64,000 nucleotides of DNA. Source: Nocardioides deserti (GTDB taxonomy: Bacteria; Actinomycetota; Actinomycetes; Propionibacteriales; Nocardioidaceae). Shown here one piece after another: positions 54,451 through 63,053 of this stretch (position 1 is its first letter; the number at the start of each line of letters is the position of its first letter). The position numbers and the translations under genes were made by a program. The notes beneath the pieces are model-generated. The model saw only the letters and a list, made by a program, of their open reading frames with translations. It searched no databases and had not been told where the DNA came from. The stretch is from assembly GCF_014266025.1 (NCBI RefSeq), contig NZ_JACMYC010000009.1:34361-98360 (forward strand). The letters run 5' to 3'.

Positions 54451-55278
54451 TCAGGCCGAGTAGCCCCCGTCGACGTCGAGCTTCTGGCCGGAGACGAACC
54501 CGGCGCGGTCGGAGGCGAGGAAGCAGACCGCCTCGGCGACGTCGTCGGCGGAGCCGAAGCGGCGGAGCGGGATGTTGCGGCGGGTGACGGCGAGCGCCGC
54601 GTCGTCCAGCTCACCGGCGTCGATCAGCCGCGCGGCCATGCCGTCGGTGAGCATGCCGGGGCCGACGGCGTTGACGCGCACGCCGTACCGGCCCTCCTCC
54701 ACCGCCAGCGCGCGCACCATCGCCTCGACCGCGGCCTTGGGCGCCGACGAGAGCCCGTCGCGGACCGGGAAGCGCGAGGTCGCGGCGGTCGTCACGGCCA
54801 CCACCGACCCGCCACCCGAGCCGATGCCCAAGCCGGAGCCGGCAGCGGCGCGAAGGTGCGGTAGGGCGGCGGAGACGACGGCGAAGAAGCCCGCTGCGTC
54901 CGCCTGCAGCTGCGCCGCCATCGCCGCCGGGGCGACCGCGGAGAGGTGGGTCATCGGCACGTGCGGGCCGGCGGCGTGCACGAGCGTGTGGATCCCGCCG
55001 TGCTCCTCGGCGACGGCGGCCACCACGGCAGCAGCGTCGGGACCGTCGGGCGCACCGAGGTCGAGGGCGTGCGCACTGGCGGGTACGCCGTGCTCCCGCG
55101 CCGCCGCGGCGGCGTCCTCGCCGGCCTCGGGACGCGAGCGGTAGGTCAGCGCGACGGCCGAGCCCCGCGAGGCGAGCAGCCGGACGACCGCGAGCCCGAT
55201 CCCGCCGCTGCCGCCGACCACGAGCGCGCAGCCGCGCCGGCCCGCGAAGTCACCGGCGTACCCCGCACCGCCGCTCAC
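54451..55278 (-). CDS. SDR-family protein lacking the catalytic Tyr
   Basis: 275 residues. The nucleotide loop reads VVGGSGGIGLAV (normally TGxxxGIG) and the chain ends with the SDR hallmark KLDVDGGYSA. At the active site the YxxxK tetrad position is SSAPK: the Lys is kept but Tyr is Ser. Also HAAGPH replaces NNAG. So it may bind NAD(P) without classical chemistry, or use another residue. GTG at 55278 overlaps the molybdopterin enzyme stop (GTGA), implying joint function. Confidence 0.85.
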   Translation of the reverse strand: MSGGAGYAGDFAGRRGCALVVGGSGGIGLAVVRLLASRGSAVALTYRSRPEAGEDAAAAAREHGVPASAHALDLGAPDGPDAAAVVAAVAEEHGGIHTLVHAAGPHVPMTHLSAVAPAAMAAQLQADAAGFFAVVSAALPHLRAAAGSGLGIGSGGGSVVAVTTAATSRFPVRDGLSSAPKAAVEAMVRALAVEEGRYGVRVNAVGPGMLTDGMAARLIDAGELDDAALAVTRRNIPLRRFGSADDVAEAVCFLASDRAGFVSGQKLDVDGGYSA

Positions 55279-56849
55279 GCGGACACCGCCCGGAACGACC
55301 GCTCGTGCCACCCGGACGCACCGTCGGGGATCGGCGCGGCCTCGACGCTGGTCTGCACGTTGCCGTCCTTGTCGGTCATCCGCACGCGGACCACGTGGTC
55401 GCCCTCCTCGACGTCGAGCTCGCCGACCCACTGCACCCACGTGTCGTCGGTGCCGGGGTCCGCGACCTCGACCGGCTCCCACGCGCCGCCGTCGAGCGCG
55501 ATCTCGACGGCTGCGACGCCGGTGGTCTGCGCCCACGCGACGCCGCCGAACCGGACCGGGCCGGCCGGCACCTCGGCTCCCGATCGGGGCACGTCGACGC
55601 GGGAGGCCATCTTGATCGGGCCGCGCTCGGCCCAGCCCTTGTCGGTCCAGTACGCCTCGAAGTCCTCGAACCGCGTCACCTCGAGCTCGCGCACCCACTT
55701 GGTCGCGGAGACGTAGCCGTAGAGCCCGGGGACGACGGTCCGCACCGGGAAGCCGTGCTCGACGGGCAGCGGCCGGCCGTTCATCGCGACGGCGAGCATC
55801 GCGCCGCGGTCGTCGGTGAGCGCCTCGAGCGGGGTGCCGCAGGTCCAGCCGTCGTCGGAGGTCTGCTTGACGGCGTCCGCGCCCTCCTGGACGCCGGCCT
55901 CGGCGAGCAGGTCGGCGATGCGCACGCCGCTCCACCAGGCGTTGCCGGCCAGGTCGCCGCCGACCTCGTTGGAGACGCAGGTGAGCGTCACCCAGGACTG
56001 GGTGATCTCGCGCTGGACCAGCTCGGCGTAGCTGATCTCCAGCGGCCGGTCGACCATCCCGGTGATCCGCAGCGTCCAGTCGGCCGGGGCGATCGCGGGC
56101 ACGACCAGCGCGGTGTGGATGAGGTAGAAGTCGTCGTTCGGGGTCCGCCACGGCGTGACGTCGTCGAGGTCGACGCGTGCCCGGGCGGGCACGACGCCCT
56201 CGGTGACGCCGTCGAGCTTGAGCAGCCGCCGGGTCTTCTCCACCGCCCGCCGGCCCTGGCCGACCGAGCGGCCGAAGACCGCCAGCGCTGCGCCGACCGC
56301 CGTCAGCAGGCCCGCCCGCAGCACGAAGCCGCGCCGCGTGTGCCGCCCGAGCCCCGGCAGGTCGTCGTCCGCGCCGCGCTCGGCGGCTGCCGACTCGACC
56401 AGCTCGGCGCTCCGCAGCGGCACGACCAGCACGGTCAGCGCGACCACCCACGTGCCGAGGCCGACCACGACGGGCAGCAGGTCGATCGCGCCGGCGCCCC
56501 GCTGCCGCAGCACCGCCACCGCGCCGACCGCGGCCAGCACGGCGTACACGACCAGCGGGCGCCACCACGAACGGCGCCGCATCCGGCCCGCCCACGCGAA
56601 CGCCGCGCCGACGGCCAGCAGCACGACCAGGACGAGCAACGGCTTGCCGAGAGCGCCGAGCAGCCGGATCGCCTTCTCGGTCACGCCGCCGGGCACGAGC
56701 CGGATCGCCTGCTCCACGACGGCGACGACCGGGGAGTCGCGGATCGTGAGGATCATGGCGACGCAGTACGACGTCGCAAGACCGGCCACGCCTGCGACCA
56801 GCCCTGCGACCGACCACGCACCGCGAGACGTCCGCACGAGCCCGATCAT
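55275..56849 (-). CDS. Membrane-anchored molybdopterin oxidoreductase (sulfite-oxidase/YedY-like)
   Basis: 524 residues. Five transmembrane helices (about 11-34, 70-88, 98-113, 119-143, 175-193) precede a sulfite-oxidase-fold molybdopterin domain with Mo-ligand Cys281 ([13 protein letters not shown]), [22 protein letters not shown] and a C-terminal Ig-like dimerisation domain ([11 protein letters not shown]). No haem or Tat RR motif is obvious. Probably an extracytoplasmic reductase or oxidase fed by membrane electrons. Its start is only 20 nt from the divergent ispF. Confidence 0.92.
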   Translation of the reverse strand: MIGLVRTSRGAWSVAGLVAGVAGLATSYCVAMILTIRDSPVVAVVEQAIRLVPGGVTEKAIRLLGALGKPLLVLVVLLAVGAAFAWAGRMRRRSWWRPLVVYAVLAAVGAVAVLRQRGAGAIDLLPVVVGLGTWVVALTVLVVPLRSAELVESAAAERGADDDLPGLGRHTRRGFVLRAGLLTAVGAALAVFGRSVGQGRRAVEKTRRLLKLDGVTEGVVPARARVDLDDVTPWRTPNDDFYLIHTALVVPAIAPADWTLRITGMVDRPLEISYAELVQREITQSWVTLTCVSNEVGGDLAGNAWWSGVRIADLLAEAGVQEGADAVKQTSDDGWTCGTPLEALTDDRGAMLAVAMNGRPLPVEHGFPVRTVVPGLYGYVSATKWVRELEVTRFEDFEAYWTDKGWAERGPIKMASRVDVPRSGAEVPAGPVRFGGVAWAQTTGVAAVEIALDGGAWEPVEVADPGTDDTWVQWVGELDVEEGDHVVRVRMTDKDGNVQTSVEAAPIPDGASGWHERSFRAVSA

Positions 56850-56869
56850 CCCTCAGGCATGATCTCGCC

Positions 56870-57370
56870 GTGCCACCGAACCTCGCAGGCCGGATCCGCG
56901 TCGGGACCGGCACCGACGTCCACCGCCTCGTCGACGGGGTGCCGATGCACCTGGCCGGCCTCGCCTGGCCCGACGAGCCCCAGGGCCTCGAGGGCCACTC
57001 CGACGCCGACGTCGCGGCCCACGCCGCCTGCGACGCGCTGCTGTCCGCGGCCGGCCTCGGCGACCTCGGGTCGAACTTCGGCACCGCCGAGCCGCAGTGG
57101 GCCGGCGCGTCCGGCGCGACCCTGCTCGGCGAGACCGCGCGCCGGGTCCGCGCGGCCGGCTGGGAGGTCGGCAACGTGGCGGTGCAGGTCATCGGCAACC
57201 GCCCGAAGCTCGGCCCGCGCCGCGCCGAGGCCGAGGCCGCGCTCTCCGACGCGCTCGGCGCCCCGGTCTCCGTCTCGGCCACCACGACCGACGGGCTCGG
57301 CCTCACCGGCCGCGGCGACGGGGTCGCCGCCGTCGCCACCGCGCTGCTGGTCCGGGAGGACCCCGCGTGA
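56870..57370 (+). CDS. ispF: 2-C-methyl-D-erythritol 2,4-cyclodiphosphate synthase
   Basis: 166 residues. Metal site DVH at residues 16-18, [21 protein letters not shown] and the C-terminal [18 protein letters not shown] are intact. It catalyses the cyclisation step of the MEP isoprenoid pathway. GTG at 56870. ispD lies 2 kb downstream on the same strand; in mycobacteria the two genes adjoin. Confidence 0.95.
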   Translation: MPPNLAGRIRVGTGTDVHRLVDGVPMHLAGLAWPDEPQGLEGHSDADVAAHAACDALLSAAGLGDLGSNFGTAEPQWAGASGATLLGETARRVRAAGWEVGNVAVQVIGNRPKLGPRRAEAEAALSDALGAPVSVSATTTDGLGLTGRGDGVAAVATALLVREDPA

Positions 57371-58257
57371 GGCACACGCTCACCACCCACGACGGACTCA
57401 CCCTCGCGGTCACGACACACGGGCGCGAGGACGCCGGCCTCACCGTGCTGCTCGCGCACTGCTGGACCGCCGACGAGGAGGACTGGCACTACCAGGTCCG
57501 CGACCTGCTCGACCGCTACGGCACCGACCTCCGCATCGTCACCTGGGACGCCCGCGGCCACGGCCGGTCCCAGGAGTCGCCGCTCGAGGCGTGCACCGTC
57601 GAGAACCTCGCCCGCGACCTCGGTGCCGTCATCGACGCGTACGCCGCCGAGGGCCCCCTCGTGCTCGCCGGCCACTCCATCGGCGGGATGACCCTCATGG
57701 CCCTGCCCGAGACGCGGCCGGACCTCGTCCAGCGCGTCCGGGGCCTGCTGTTCGCCTCGACCTCCTCGGGCGACTTGGGCACGGTCACCCTCGGCCTGCC
57801 CGACGTCGGCCCGGCGGCCAAGCGGGTGATCCCGCACGTGCTCGCGTGGCGGGCCCGGCACCTCACCCGGCGCGAGCGGCGACGGACGCCGTCGGTCGAG
57901 CGGTACGTCGTCAACCGGCTGCTCTTCGGCCAGCCGCTGCGGCTGCGGGACGCCGGCTTGGCCACCGACCAGCTCATCTGCTGCCCCCCGGCCACGATGG
58001 AGGGCTTCTACCGCGACCTCATGCAGCACGAGCGGCTGGCCGGCCTGGCGGCGTACGACGACGTGCCGACGGTCGTGCTGGTCGGCAGCGCGGATCGGCT
58101 CACCCCGCCGCCGCACGCCCGCCGGCTGGCCGGCGGCATCCGCGGGGCGCGGCTCCTCGTCGCCCCCGGCGCCGGCCACTACCTACCGCTGGAGCGCTCC
58201 GACCTGGTCACCGAGCACCTCGTCGCGTTGGTCGACGGCGCCCTGCCCCGCCCCTGA
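57367..58257 (+). CDS. Alpha/beta hydrolase
   Basis: 296 residues. [11 protein letters not shown], nucleophile elbow AGHSIGGM, Asp in [12 protein letters not shown] and His in [10 protein letters not shown] form a complete alpha/beta-hydrolase triad. No lid signature points to a substrate; lipase, epoxide hydrolase or haloperoxidase-like relatives are all possible. GTG at 57367 overlaps ispF (GTGA), so the two are translationally coupled. Confidence 0.87.
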   Translation: MRHTLTTHDGLTLAVTTHGREDAGLTVLLAHCWTADEEDWHYQVRDLLDRYGTDLRIVTWDARGHGRSQESPLEACTVENLARDLGAVIDAYAAEGPLVLAGHSIGGMTLMALPETRPDLVQRVRGLLFASTSSGDLGTVTLGLPDVGPAAKRVIPHVLAWRARHLTRRERRRTPSVERYVVNRLLFGQPLRLRDAGLATDQLICCPPATMEGFYRDLMQHERLAGLAAYDDVPTVVLVGSADRLTPPPHARRLAGGIRGARLLVAPGAGHYLPLERSDLVTEHLVALVDGALPRP

Positions 58258-58270
58258 CCCGGCCGTCGGC

Positions 58271-58336
58271 GGGGTAGTAACGGGCAGGAACGTCCGTCCA
58301 GGCCTCGCGGAGGACACGAACGTCCGTTACTACCCC
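58271..58336. repeat. Palindromic repeat with arms GGGGTAGTAACGG, family 2 copy A
   Basis: Perfect 13-nt arms GGGGTAGTAACGG (58271-58283) and CCGTTACTACCCC (58324-58336), with GAACGTCCGT directly repeated inside. It lies in the convergent gap between the hydrolase and CbiX-like stops. Closely related sequence occurs at 63820-63870. Confidence 0.7.
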
Positions 58337-58378
58337 GACGACCGCTCCGACCGGACCGTCCGCCCCGACCGCGGCGCC

Positions 58379-58978
58379 TCACGCGGCGGTGGCGTGGACG
58401 TGGGCGCGGTACCGCCGGGCGACGAGGTCGGCGACGAACCGGTGCGCGCCGATCGGCTCGGCGACGACGGCCGCACCGGCGGCGAGCGCCTCGTCGCGGA
58501 GGCGGTCGTGGAGGGGGCCGGGGGCGAGGAGGTACGGCGAGACGACCGCCCCGCGGCCTGCGACGTCGGCCGGTGCCGGCCCGCCCGCGTCGAGGGTCGC
58601 CACCTGCACCGGTCCGGTCCAGGTGTCGGCGAGCAGGCTGGCCGCGCCGTGGAGCCGGTCGGCTGGCCCCGCGCCCACGAGCACGACCGGACGGCCGGGT
58701 CGCGCGCCGGCGGCGAGCAGCCGGGACGCCTGGGCGGCGGCGAGGAGCGGGTGCGGCCCGAGCGTGCGACCGGGCGACCCGGGCGCCCCGGACAGCGCGG
58801 TCTCCTCGGCGAGGAGCATCGGTACGACGGCGTACGACCCCACGACCCGGCGCAGCGCCGCCGGCAGGTCGGCGGCCCAGGTCGCGACCGCGGGCACGCC
58901 GAGCGACGACGCGGCCCGGCGGGTCACCTCGCGCGCGACCGGGCAGGAGCCCTCGGCCACCGTCACCAGGGTGGTCAC
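58379..58978 (-). CDS. CbiX/sirohydrochlorin-chelatase-like protein, metal-binding His not conserved
   Basis: 199 residues. The C-terminal half (VVSPYLLAPGPLHDRL, IGAHRFVADLVARRYRAH) matches CbiX-type chelatases. The N-terminus reads LVTVAEGSCPVA where chelatases have a His in the H-G-S element, and the second-site His of the VPxFL motif is also absent (VVPMLLAEE). So metal insertion is doubtful, although the fold is recognisable. GTG at 58978 overlaps nirD (GTGA). Such a pair normally belongs to a nitrite-reductase operon that supplies sirohaem. Confidence 0.75.
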   Translation of the reverse strand: MTTLVTVAEGSCPVAREVTRRAASSLGVPAVATWAADLPAALRRVVGSYAVVPMLLAEETALSGAPGSPGRTLGPHPLLAAAQASRLLAAGARPGRPVVLVGAGPADRLHGAASLLADTWTGPVQVATLDAGGPAPADVAGRGAVVSPYLLAPGPLHDRLRDEALAAGAAVVAEPIGAHRFVADLVARRYRAHVHATAA

Positions 58979-59346
58979 GCCGCGACCGCCTTGCGGTGGC
59001 CGACGAGGACGGTGCCGTCGACGACCCGGACGTCGTACGCCGGCACGGCCGCCGTCGGGTCGTCCAGGCACTTGCCGGTGCGCAGGTCGAAGGCGTGCTT
59101 GTGGGCCGGTGAGGCCACGAACGGCACGTCCCCGCGCCGCCCGACGATCCCCTTCGCGATCCCCTTGCCGACCTCCGAGGCCTTCGCGAACGGGTCGTGG
59201 TTGCCGAGCGCGAAGACCCGGTCGTCGGCGAGCCGGAAGATCGCGATCGCCTGCCCGTGCACCAGCGCGGTCGCCGCGCGCTCGACCTCGAGCTCGTCGA
59301 GGGCGCAGACCGGCTGCCACTGGTCGTGCGCGGCTCGCGGGGTCAC
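58975..59346 (-). CDS. nirD: Nitrite reductase small subunit NirD
   Basis: 123 residues, Rieske-like fold. WQPVCALDELEVERAATALV, AIFRLADDRVFALGNHDPF, FVASPAHKHAFDLRTGKCLD and PAYDVRVVDGTVLVG match NirD, which lacks the Fe-S ligands of true Rieske proteins. NirD serves NirB in assimilatory nitrite reduction. nirB is not next to it, only the CbiX-like gene, so the gene is separated from its partner. GTG at 59346. Confidence 0.88.
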   Translation of the reverse strand: MTPRAAHDQWQPVCALDELEVERAATALVHGQAIAIFRLADDRVFALGNHDPFAKASEVGKGIAKGIVGRRGDVPFVASPAHKHAFDLRTGKCLDDPTAAVPAYDVRVVDGTVLVGHRKAVAA

Positions 59347-59439
59347 CCGGCCGAACGTAGGTCCGGCATGTTCTCGGCTGAGTTTCGTCGTGCAACGGGC
59401 GTGTAAATCGTCGCGCACCCGGGCGTTAGCCTGCGACGC

Positions 59440-60150
59440 GTGCCCGCTGCCGTCGTCATCCTCGCCGCCGGCTCCGGCTCGCGGGTGGGCGCGGCCGTCA
59501 ACAAGGTCCTGCTCCCCCTCGGCCCCGCCGCCGTCCTCGCCTGGTCGGTGCGCGACGCGCTGGCGCTCGAGGACGTGGCGCGGGTGCTGCTCGTCGTCCG
59601 GGCCGGCGAGGAGCGGGCCGTCGCGGACGCGGTCGTGCCGCACCTCGGCGGCGTCGAGGTCGGCGTCGAGGTCGGCGTCGTCACCGGCGGCGCGACCCGG
59701 CACGCCTCGGAGTGGCAGGCGCTGCGGGCGCTCGCGCCGGCGATCGAGGCCGGCGAGGTCGACGTGGTCGCGGTCCACGACGGTGCCCGGCCGCTCGCGG
59801 GCCCCGACCTCTTCGCGCGCACCATCGCCGCGGCGCGCGAGCACGGGGGCGCGATCCCGGTCGTGCCGCTGAGCGGCGTGCTGCCGGTCGAGCCGACGGC
59901 CGGGCCGCTGCCGCCGGGGCTCGCCGGCGTGCAGACGCCCCAGGCCTTCCGCGCGGACGCGCTGCTGGCGGCGTACCGCCGTGCCGACGTCGACGGCTTC
60001 GAGGGCACCGACACCGCGAGCTGCCTCGAGCGCTACCCCTCGGCCGACGCGCCGGTGCGGATCGCGGCGGTGCCGAGCACGTCGAGCAACCTCAAGATCA
60101 CCTTCCCCGAGGACGTCGACCTGGCGCTCGCGGTGAGCCGGGGCTTCTAG
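59440..60150 (+). CDS. ispD: 2-C-methyl-D-erythritol 4-phosphate cytidylyltransferase
   Basis: 236 residues. The nucleotide motif [10 protein letters not shown] (residues 8-17) and NKVLLPLG are followed by [34 protein letters not shown] and [13 protein letters not shown]. It makes CDP-methylerythritol in the MEP pathway. The Ala-Thr-Asp loop usual near VTDTIK is shortened ([15 protein letters not shown]), so the Thr/Lys after VPV is atypical. GTG at 59440. Convergent with the degenerate paralogue 9 nt away. Confidence 0.93.
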   Translation: MPAAVVILAAGSGSRVGAAVNKVLLPLGPAAVLAWSVRDALALEDVARVLLVVRAGEERAVADAVVPHLGGVEVGVEVGVVTGGATRHASEWQALRALAPAIEAGEVDVVAVHDGARPLAGPDLFARTIAAAREHGGAIPVVPLSGVLPVEPTAGPLPPGLAGVQTPQAFRADALLAAYRRADVDGFEGTDTASCLERYPSADAPVRIAAVPSTSSNLKITFPEDVDLALAVSRGF

Positions 60151-60159
60151 CGCTCGGGC

Positions 60160-60732
60160 CTACTTCTCGGGCGTGGTGAGCGCCTCGAGCAGGCGTACGT
60201 CGTCCTCGCTCGTCACCCGGCGCGCCGACGGCGGGGCGTCGGCGAGCTCGACCGGGAACCGCGCCCGCAGGTCCTCCACCAGCTCCACGAAGTCCAGCGA
60301 CGGCAACCCGTCGAGCTGCGCCACCACGCTCGCGGGCAGGACCACCGGCGAGGTGACCGCGACCAGCCCGCTGCGGTCGACCGTGCCGCCGACGAACCCG
60401 TCGGCGGTCTCCTTGACGGTGTCGGTCACCGGCCGGGTGCCGACCACGACGACGTCGCGCTCGACCGCGCGGGCCAGGCAGGCCGCCAGGAACTCGGCGG
60501 GAGCCATCGGGCAGAGCGCGTCGTGCAGGACCAGCGGCTCGCCGGCCTCGACCAGCCCGGCCCACTCCGTGCCGATGTCGACCAGCGTCACGCCGGTCTC
60601 GCCGAGCGCCCAGGACGCCGCGACCACGAGCGCCTCGCCGTGGACCAGCGCGAACGGCAGCGAGCCGCGCCCGGTCTCCACGACCGTCCCCAGCGCCCGG
60701 ACCTGCTCGTCGTCGTCCCAGTCGTAGTCCAC
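60160..60732 (-). CDS. Degenerate IspD-like protein without the nucleotide-binding motif
   Basis: 190 residues. The central part is clearly IspD-derived: LVLHDALCPMAPAEF (residues 68-82), PVTDTVKE (101-108), GTVDRSGLVAVTSP (116-129) and a C-terminal ARRVTSEDDVRLLEAL. The N-terminal 65 residues lack LAAGxGxR and any CTP-binding pattern. So it is unlikely to be a cytidylyltransferase by itself. It sits tail to tail with true ispD and 110 nt upstream of carD's terminator. A regulatory or partner role is speculative. Confidence 0.8.
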   Translation of the reverse strand: MDYDWDDDEQVRALGTVVETGRGSLPFALVHGEALVVAASWALGETGVTLVDIGTEWAGLVEAGEPLVLHDALCPMAPAEFLAACLARAVERDVVVVGTRPVTDTVKETADGFVGGTVDRSGLVAVTSPVVLPASVVAQLDGLPSLDFVELVEDLRARFPVELADAPPSARRVTSEDDVRLLEALTTPEK

Positions 60733-60789
60733 GGCCCGAGCCTAGGCCGCCGCACCGTCATGTGAGCCGCGCCGGGACCTCCGGACGCA

Positions 60790-60822
60790 CCGAGGCCCCC
60801 GGGGAATCCCCGGGGGCCTCGG
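60790..60822. terminator. Terminator hairpin after carD
   Basis: A 15-bp stem (CCGAGGCCCCCGGGG pairing with CCCCGGGGGCCTCGG) closed by a short AAT loop, 21 nt past the carD stop. No T tract. It may also stop read-through from the convergent side. Confidence 0.85.
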
Positions 60823-60842
60823 TCACGCGGTGCGCAGGTGCG

Positions 60843-61328
60843 TCAGGAAGCGAGCACCTCGTCGAGGAGGGCCTCCGCCTTGTCCTCGTTGGTCTTCTCG
60901 GCGAGCGCGAGCTCGGAGACCAGGATCTGGCGGGCCTTGGCCAGCATCCGCTTCTCGCCCGCGGACAGGCCACGGTCACGCTCGCGGCGCCACAGGTCGC
61001 GCACGACCTCGGCGACCTTCATGACGTCGCCGCTGTGGAGCTTCTCGAGGTTGGCCTTGTAGCGCCGCGACCAGTTGGTCGGCTCCTCGACGTGCGCGGC
61101 ACGCAGGACGTCGAACACGCGGTCCAGCCCGGCCTTGTCCACGACGTCGCGCACGCCGACCAGGTCGAGGTTGCACGCGGGGACGCGCACGACCAGGTCC
61201 TGCTGGGCGACGATCCGCAGGACGAGGTACTGCCGGTCCTCTCCCTTGATGGTCCGCATCTCGATGTCCTCGATGACAGCGGCCCCGTGGTTCGGATAAA
61301 CAACCGTTTCGCCGACGGTGAAAGTCAT
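60843..61328 (-). CDS. carD: CarD-family transcriptional regulator
   Basis: 161 residues, full actinobacterial CarD. The N-terminal RNA-polymerase-interaction domain ([21 protein letters not shown]) and the C-terminal helical DNA-binding domain ([38 protein letters not shown], including the wedge Trp region) are intact. CarD stabilises the open promoter complex and is essential in mycobacteria. ATG at 61328. Neighbouring ispD, ispF and an lpqE-like gene match the known mycobacterial context. Confidence 0.96.
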   Translation of the reverse strand: MTFTVGETVVYPNHGAAVIEDIEMRTIKGEDRQYLVLRIVAQQDLVVRVPACNLDLVGVRDVVDKAGLDRVFDVLRAAHVEEPTNWSRRYKANLEKLHSGDVMKVAEVVRDLWRRERDRGLSAGEKRMLAKARQILVSELALAEKTNEDKAEALLDEVLAS

Positions 61329-61355
61329 ATGTCAGGTACCCCTTCCTAGAGCACC

Positions 61356-61364
61356 ATCTTATCA
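61356..61364 (-). promoter_or_regulatory. Extended -10 element, probable carD promoter
   Basis: On the minus strand TGATAAGAT (TGn-TAAGAT) lies about 28 nt upstream of the carD ATG, with AGGAAGGGG as ribosome-binding region between. No good -35 is visible. The rest of the 211-base gap 61329-61539 shows no other clear element apart from a TTGACA on the plus strand near 61420 without a -10. Confidence 0.5.
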
Positions 61365-61539
61365 CGCGTCTGGACCGCTCCGGACAGCGTTGTTGCAGGT
61401 CAGAGCCACATTGCGGTCTTGACAGACTGCGGTCCGATGTGCAGGCGGAGGCCTGGCGACCACCCCTCGGAAGCACGAAACCGCAGGTGAACCGCGTGGT
61501 TCGCCCGTTCCCGGACGTGACGCAGGCGATACTTCCGAC

Positions 61540-62421
61540 ATGGCGATGAGGGAGCGCTTCCGGCGTCGAAGTGGTACTGCCGGGGCCGACGACGGTGGTT
61601 CCGTGGCGGTCGAGGACCGCGCGACGGACACCGCCGACGAGCAGACCGACGAGCCGCAGCCCGCGCCGGGGCCCGAGCCGCAGCCCGAAGCACCCGTCGT
61701 ACGCGGTCGGCGCGGCCTCCGCGACCTCGAGCCGGTGCTGCTCGCGCAGGCGGCCCACCCCCGGCAGGCGGTGGTGACCGCGCTCGGCATCGCCGCGTGC
61801 GCCGCGCTCGCGGGGCGGGAGCTGCGCGAGGTCGGCGTCGTGCTGCTGACCGTGCTCGTCGGCCAGACGATCCTCGGTTGGCACAACGACCTCGTCGACC
61901 GCAGGCGCGACGCCCGCCACGACCTGCCGGGCAAGCCGGTGGCCCAGGAACGGCTCGACCCGGGGTCGGTGTGGTTCGCGATCGCCTGCGGCGTGCTGCT
62001 GCTCGTGCCGCTGGCCGTCTCCACCGGCATCACCGCCGGCAGCTGCTACCTGCTGGCGGTCGCGATCGGGCTGCTCGGCAACGTCGTGCTCCGCAAGGGG
62101 CTGCTGTCGTGGGTGCCGTGGGCGGCGTCGTTCGCGCTGTACCCGGCGTACCTCTCCTACGGCGGCTGGGGCGGCCGCTACGAGGGCAACCCGCCGGAGG
62201 TCGCGATGGTCGCGCTGTTCGCGCTGCTCGGCATCGGCGTGCACGTGCTGCGCGCGCTGTGGGGCCTGGTGCCCGACAACAAGGACGGCTGGACCTACCT
62301 GCCGCTGCGCCTGGGCCTGCGGCTCGGCGCCGCGCGGCTGCTGACGCTCACCTCGGTCTACCTCGGCGCGGTGCTGCTCGGGCTGGCCTTCGCGGGCACC
62401 TCGGTCGGCCTGTCGCAGTAG
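61540..62421 (+). CDS. UbiA-family prenyltransferase-like membrane protein
   Basis: 293 residues. An acidic, Pro-rich cytoplasmic N-terminus (about 60 residues) precedes seven to eight hydrophobic helices. The first Asp-rich motif is visible as GWHNDLVDRRRDARHD (HNDLVD at 115-120), but the second UbiA motif (DxxxD) is weak: VPDNKDGWTYLPL. It may transfer a prenyl group or be a catalytically altered homologue. ATG at 61540; an alternative ATG is two codons downstream. Confidence 0.82.
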   Translation: MAMRERFRRRSGTAGADDGGSVAVEDRATDTADEQTDEPQPAPGPEPQPEAPVVRGRRGLRDLEPVLLAQAAHPRQAVVTALGIAACAALAGRELREVGVVLLTVLVGQTILGWHNDLVDRRRDARHDLPGKPVAQERLDPGSVWFAIACGVLLLVPLAVSTGITAGSCYLLAVAIGLLGNVVLRKGLLSWVPWAASFALYPAYLSYGGWGGRYEGNPPEVAMVALFALLGIGVHVLRALWGLVPDNKDGWTYLPLRLGLRLGAARLLTLTSVYLGAVLLGLAFAGTSVGLSQ

Positions 62422-62474
62422 CCACCGCTAGGCTGAGGCGCACATTGGCCGCTCACCCTGCGAGGCTCCAGACC

Positions 62475-63053
62475 ATGCTGCTCCGACGCAACACCGCGCT
62501 CGCCCTGGGCGCGCTCGTGCTGACCGTGCCCGCGCTCGGTGCGTGCGGGTTCAACCCCGCGACCGACCGGGTCAACACGATCTCGATGAGCGGCAACGAC
62601 CGCTCCGGGGACGTCGACGTCGTCGGGGCCGTGATCGTGTCGGAGCGCGCCGGGTCCGGCACGTTCCTCACCACGTTCTCGAACTACCACGAGGCCGAGC
62701 CGACCGAATTCGACTCGATCACCGGCGCCGACGGCGCGACCGTCGAGGCGGGCGAGTTCGAGCCGCTGGAGATCAAGGAGGGCGGCCTGGTCACGCTGCT
62801 CCAGTCCGGCGGCGTCCGACTGACCGGAGACTTCGACCCGGGCGACTTCGTGCCGCTGACCCTCGGTTTCTCCTCCGGCGAGGAGATCGAGATGACCGTC
62901 CCGGTCGTCCCGGCCTGCGACGAGTACGAGGGCCTGGACAACGCGCCGGGCTCCACGGGCTCCGGCGAGGAGTACGACTGCGAGGGCGTCTCCGTCGAGC
63001 CGCACGACGTCGAGGGCTCCGCCCCGCCGGAGGCCGAGGAGGGCACCGAGTGA
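62475..63053 (+). CDS. LpqE-like lipoprotein
   Basis: 192 residues. Signal peptide with lipobox LGACGF, then an Ig-like or PCu(A)C-related beta domain ([72 protein letters not shown]), and a Cys pair in the acidic C-terminal end. Position beside carD and ispDF matches mycobacterial lpqE. His/Met copper ligands of PCu(A)C proteins are not evident, so copper binding is doubtful. It overlaps gpmA. Confidence 0.78.
   Translation: MLLRRNTALALGALVLTVPALGACGFNPATDRVNTISMSGNDRSGDVDVVGAVIVSERAGSGTFLTTFSNYHEAEPTEFDSITGADGATVEAGEFEPLEIKEGGLVTLLQSGGVRLTGDFDPGDFVPLTLGFSSGEEIEMTVPVVPACDEYEGLDNAPGSTGSGEEYDCEGVSVEPHDVEGSAPPEAEEGTE

Noticed and set aside
59650..59690. Tandem GTCGAGGTCGGC repeats
   Set aside because: Lies inside ispD and encodes a Gly-Val-Glu-Val repeat in a variable loop; ordinary GC-rich slippage.
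61415..61450. TTGACA on the plus strand as a -35 for the UbiA-like gene
   Set aside because: No acceptable -10 hexamer 16-18 nt downstream, and it lies about 120 nt from the start codon.
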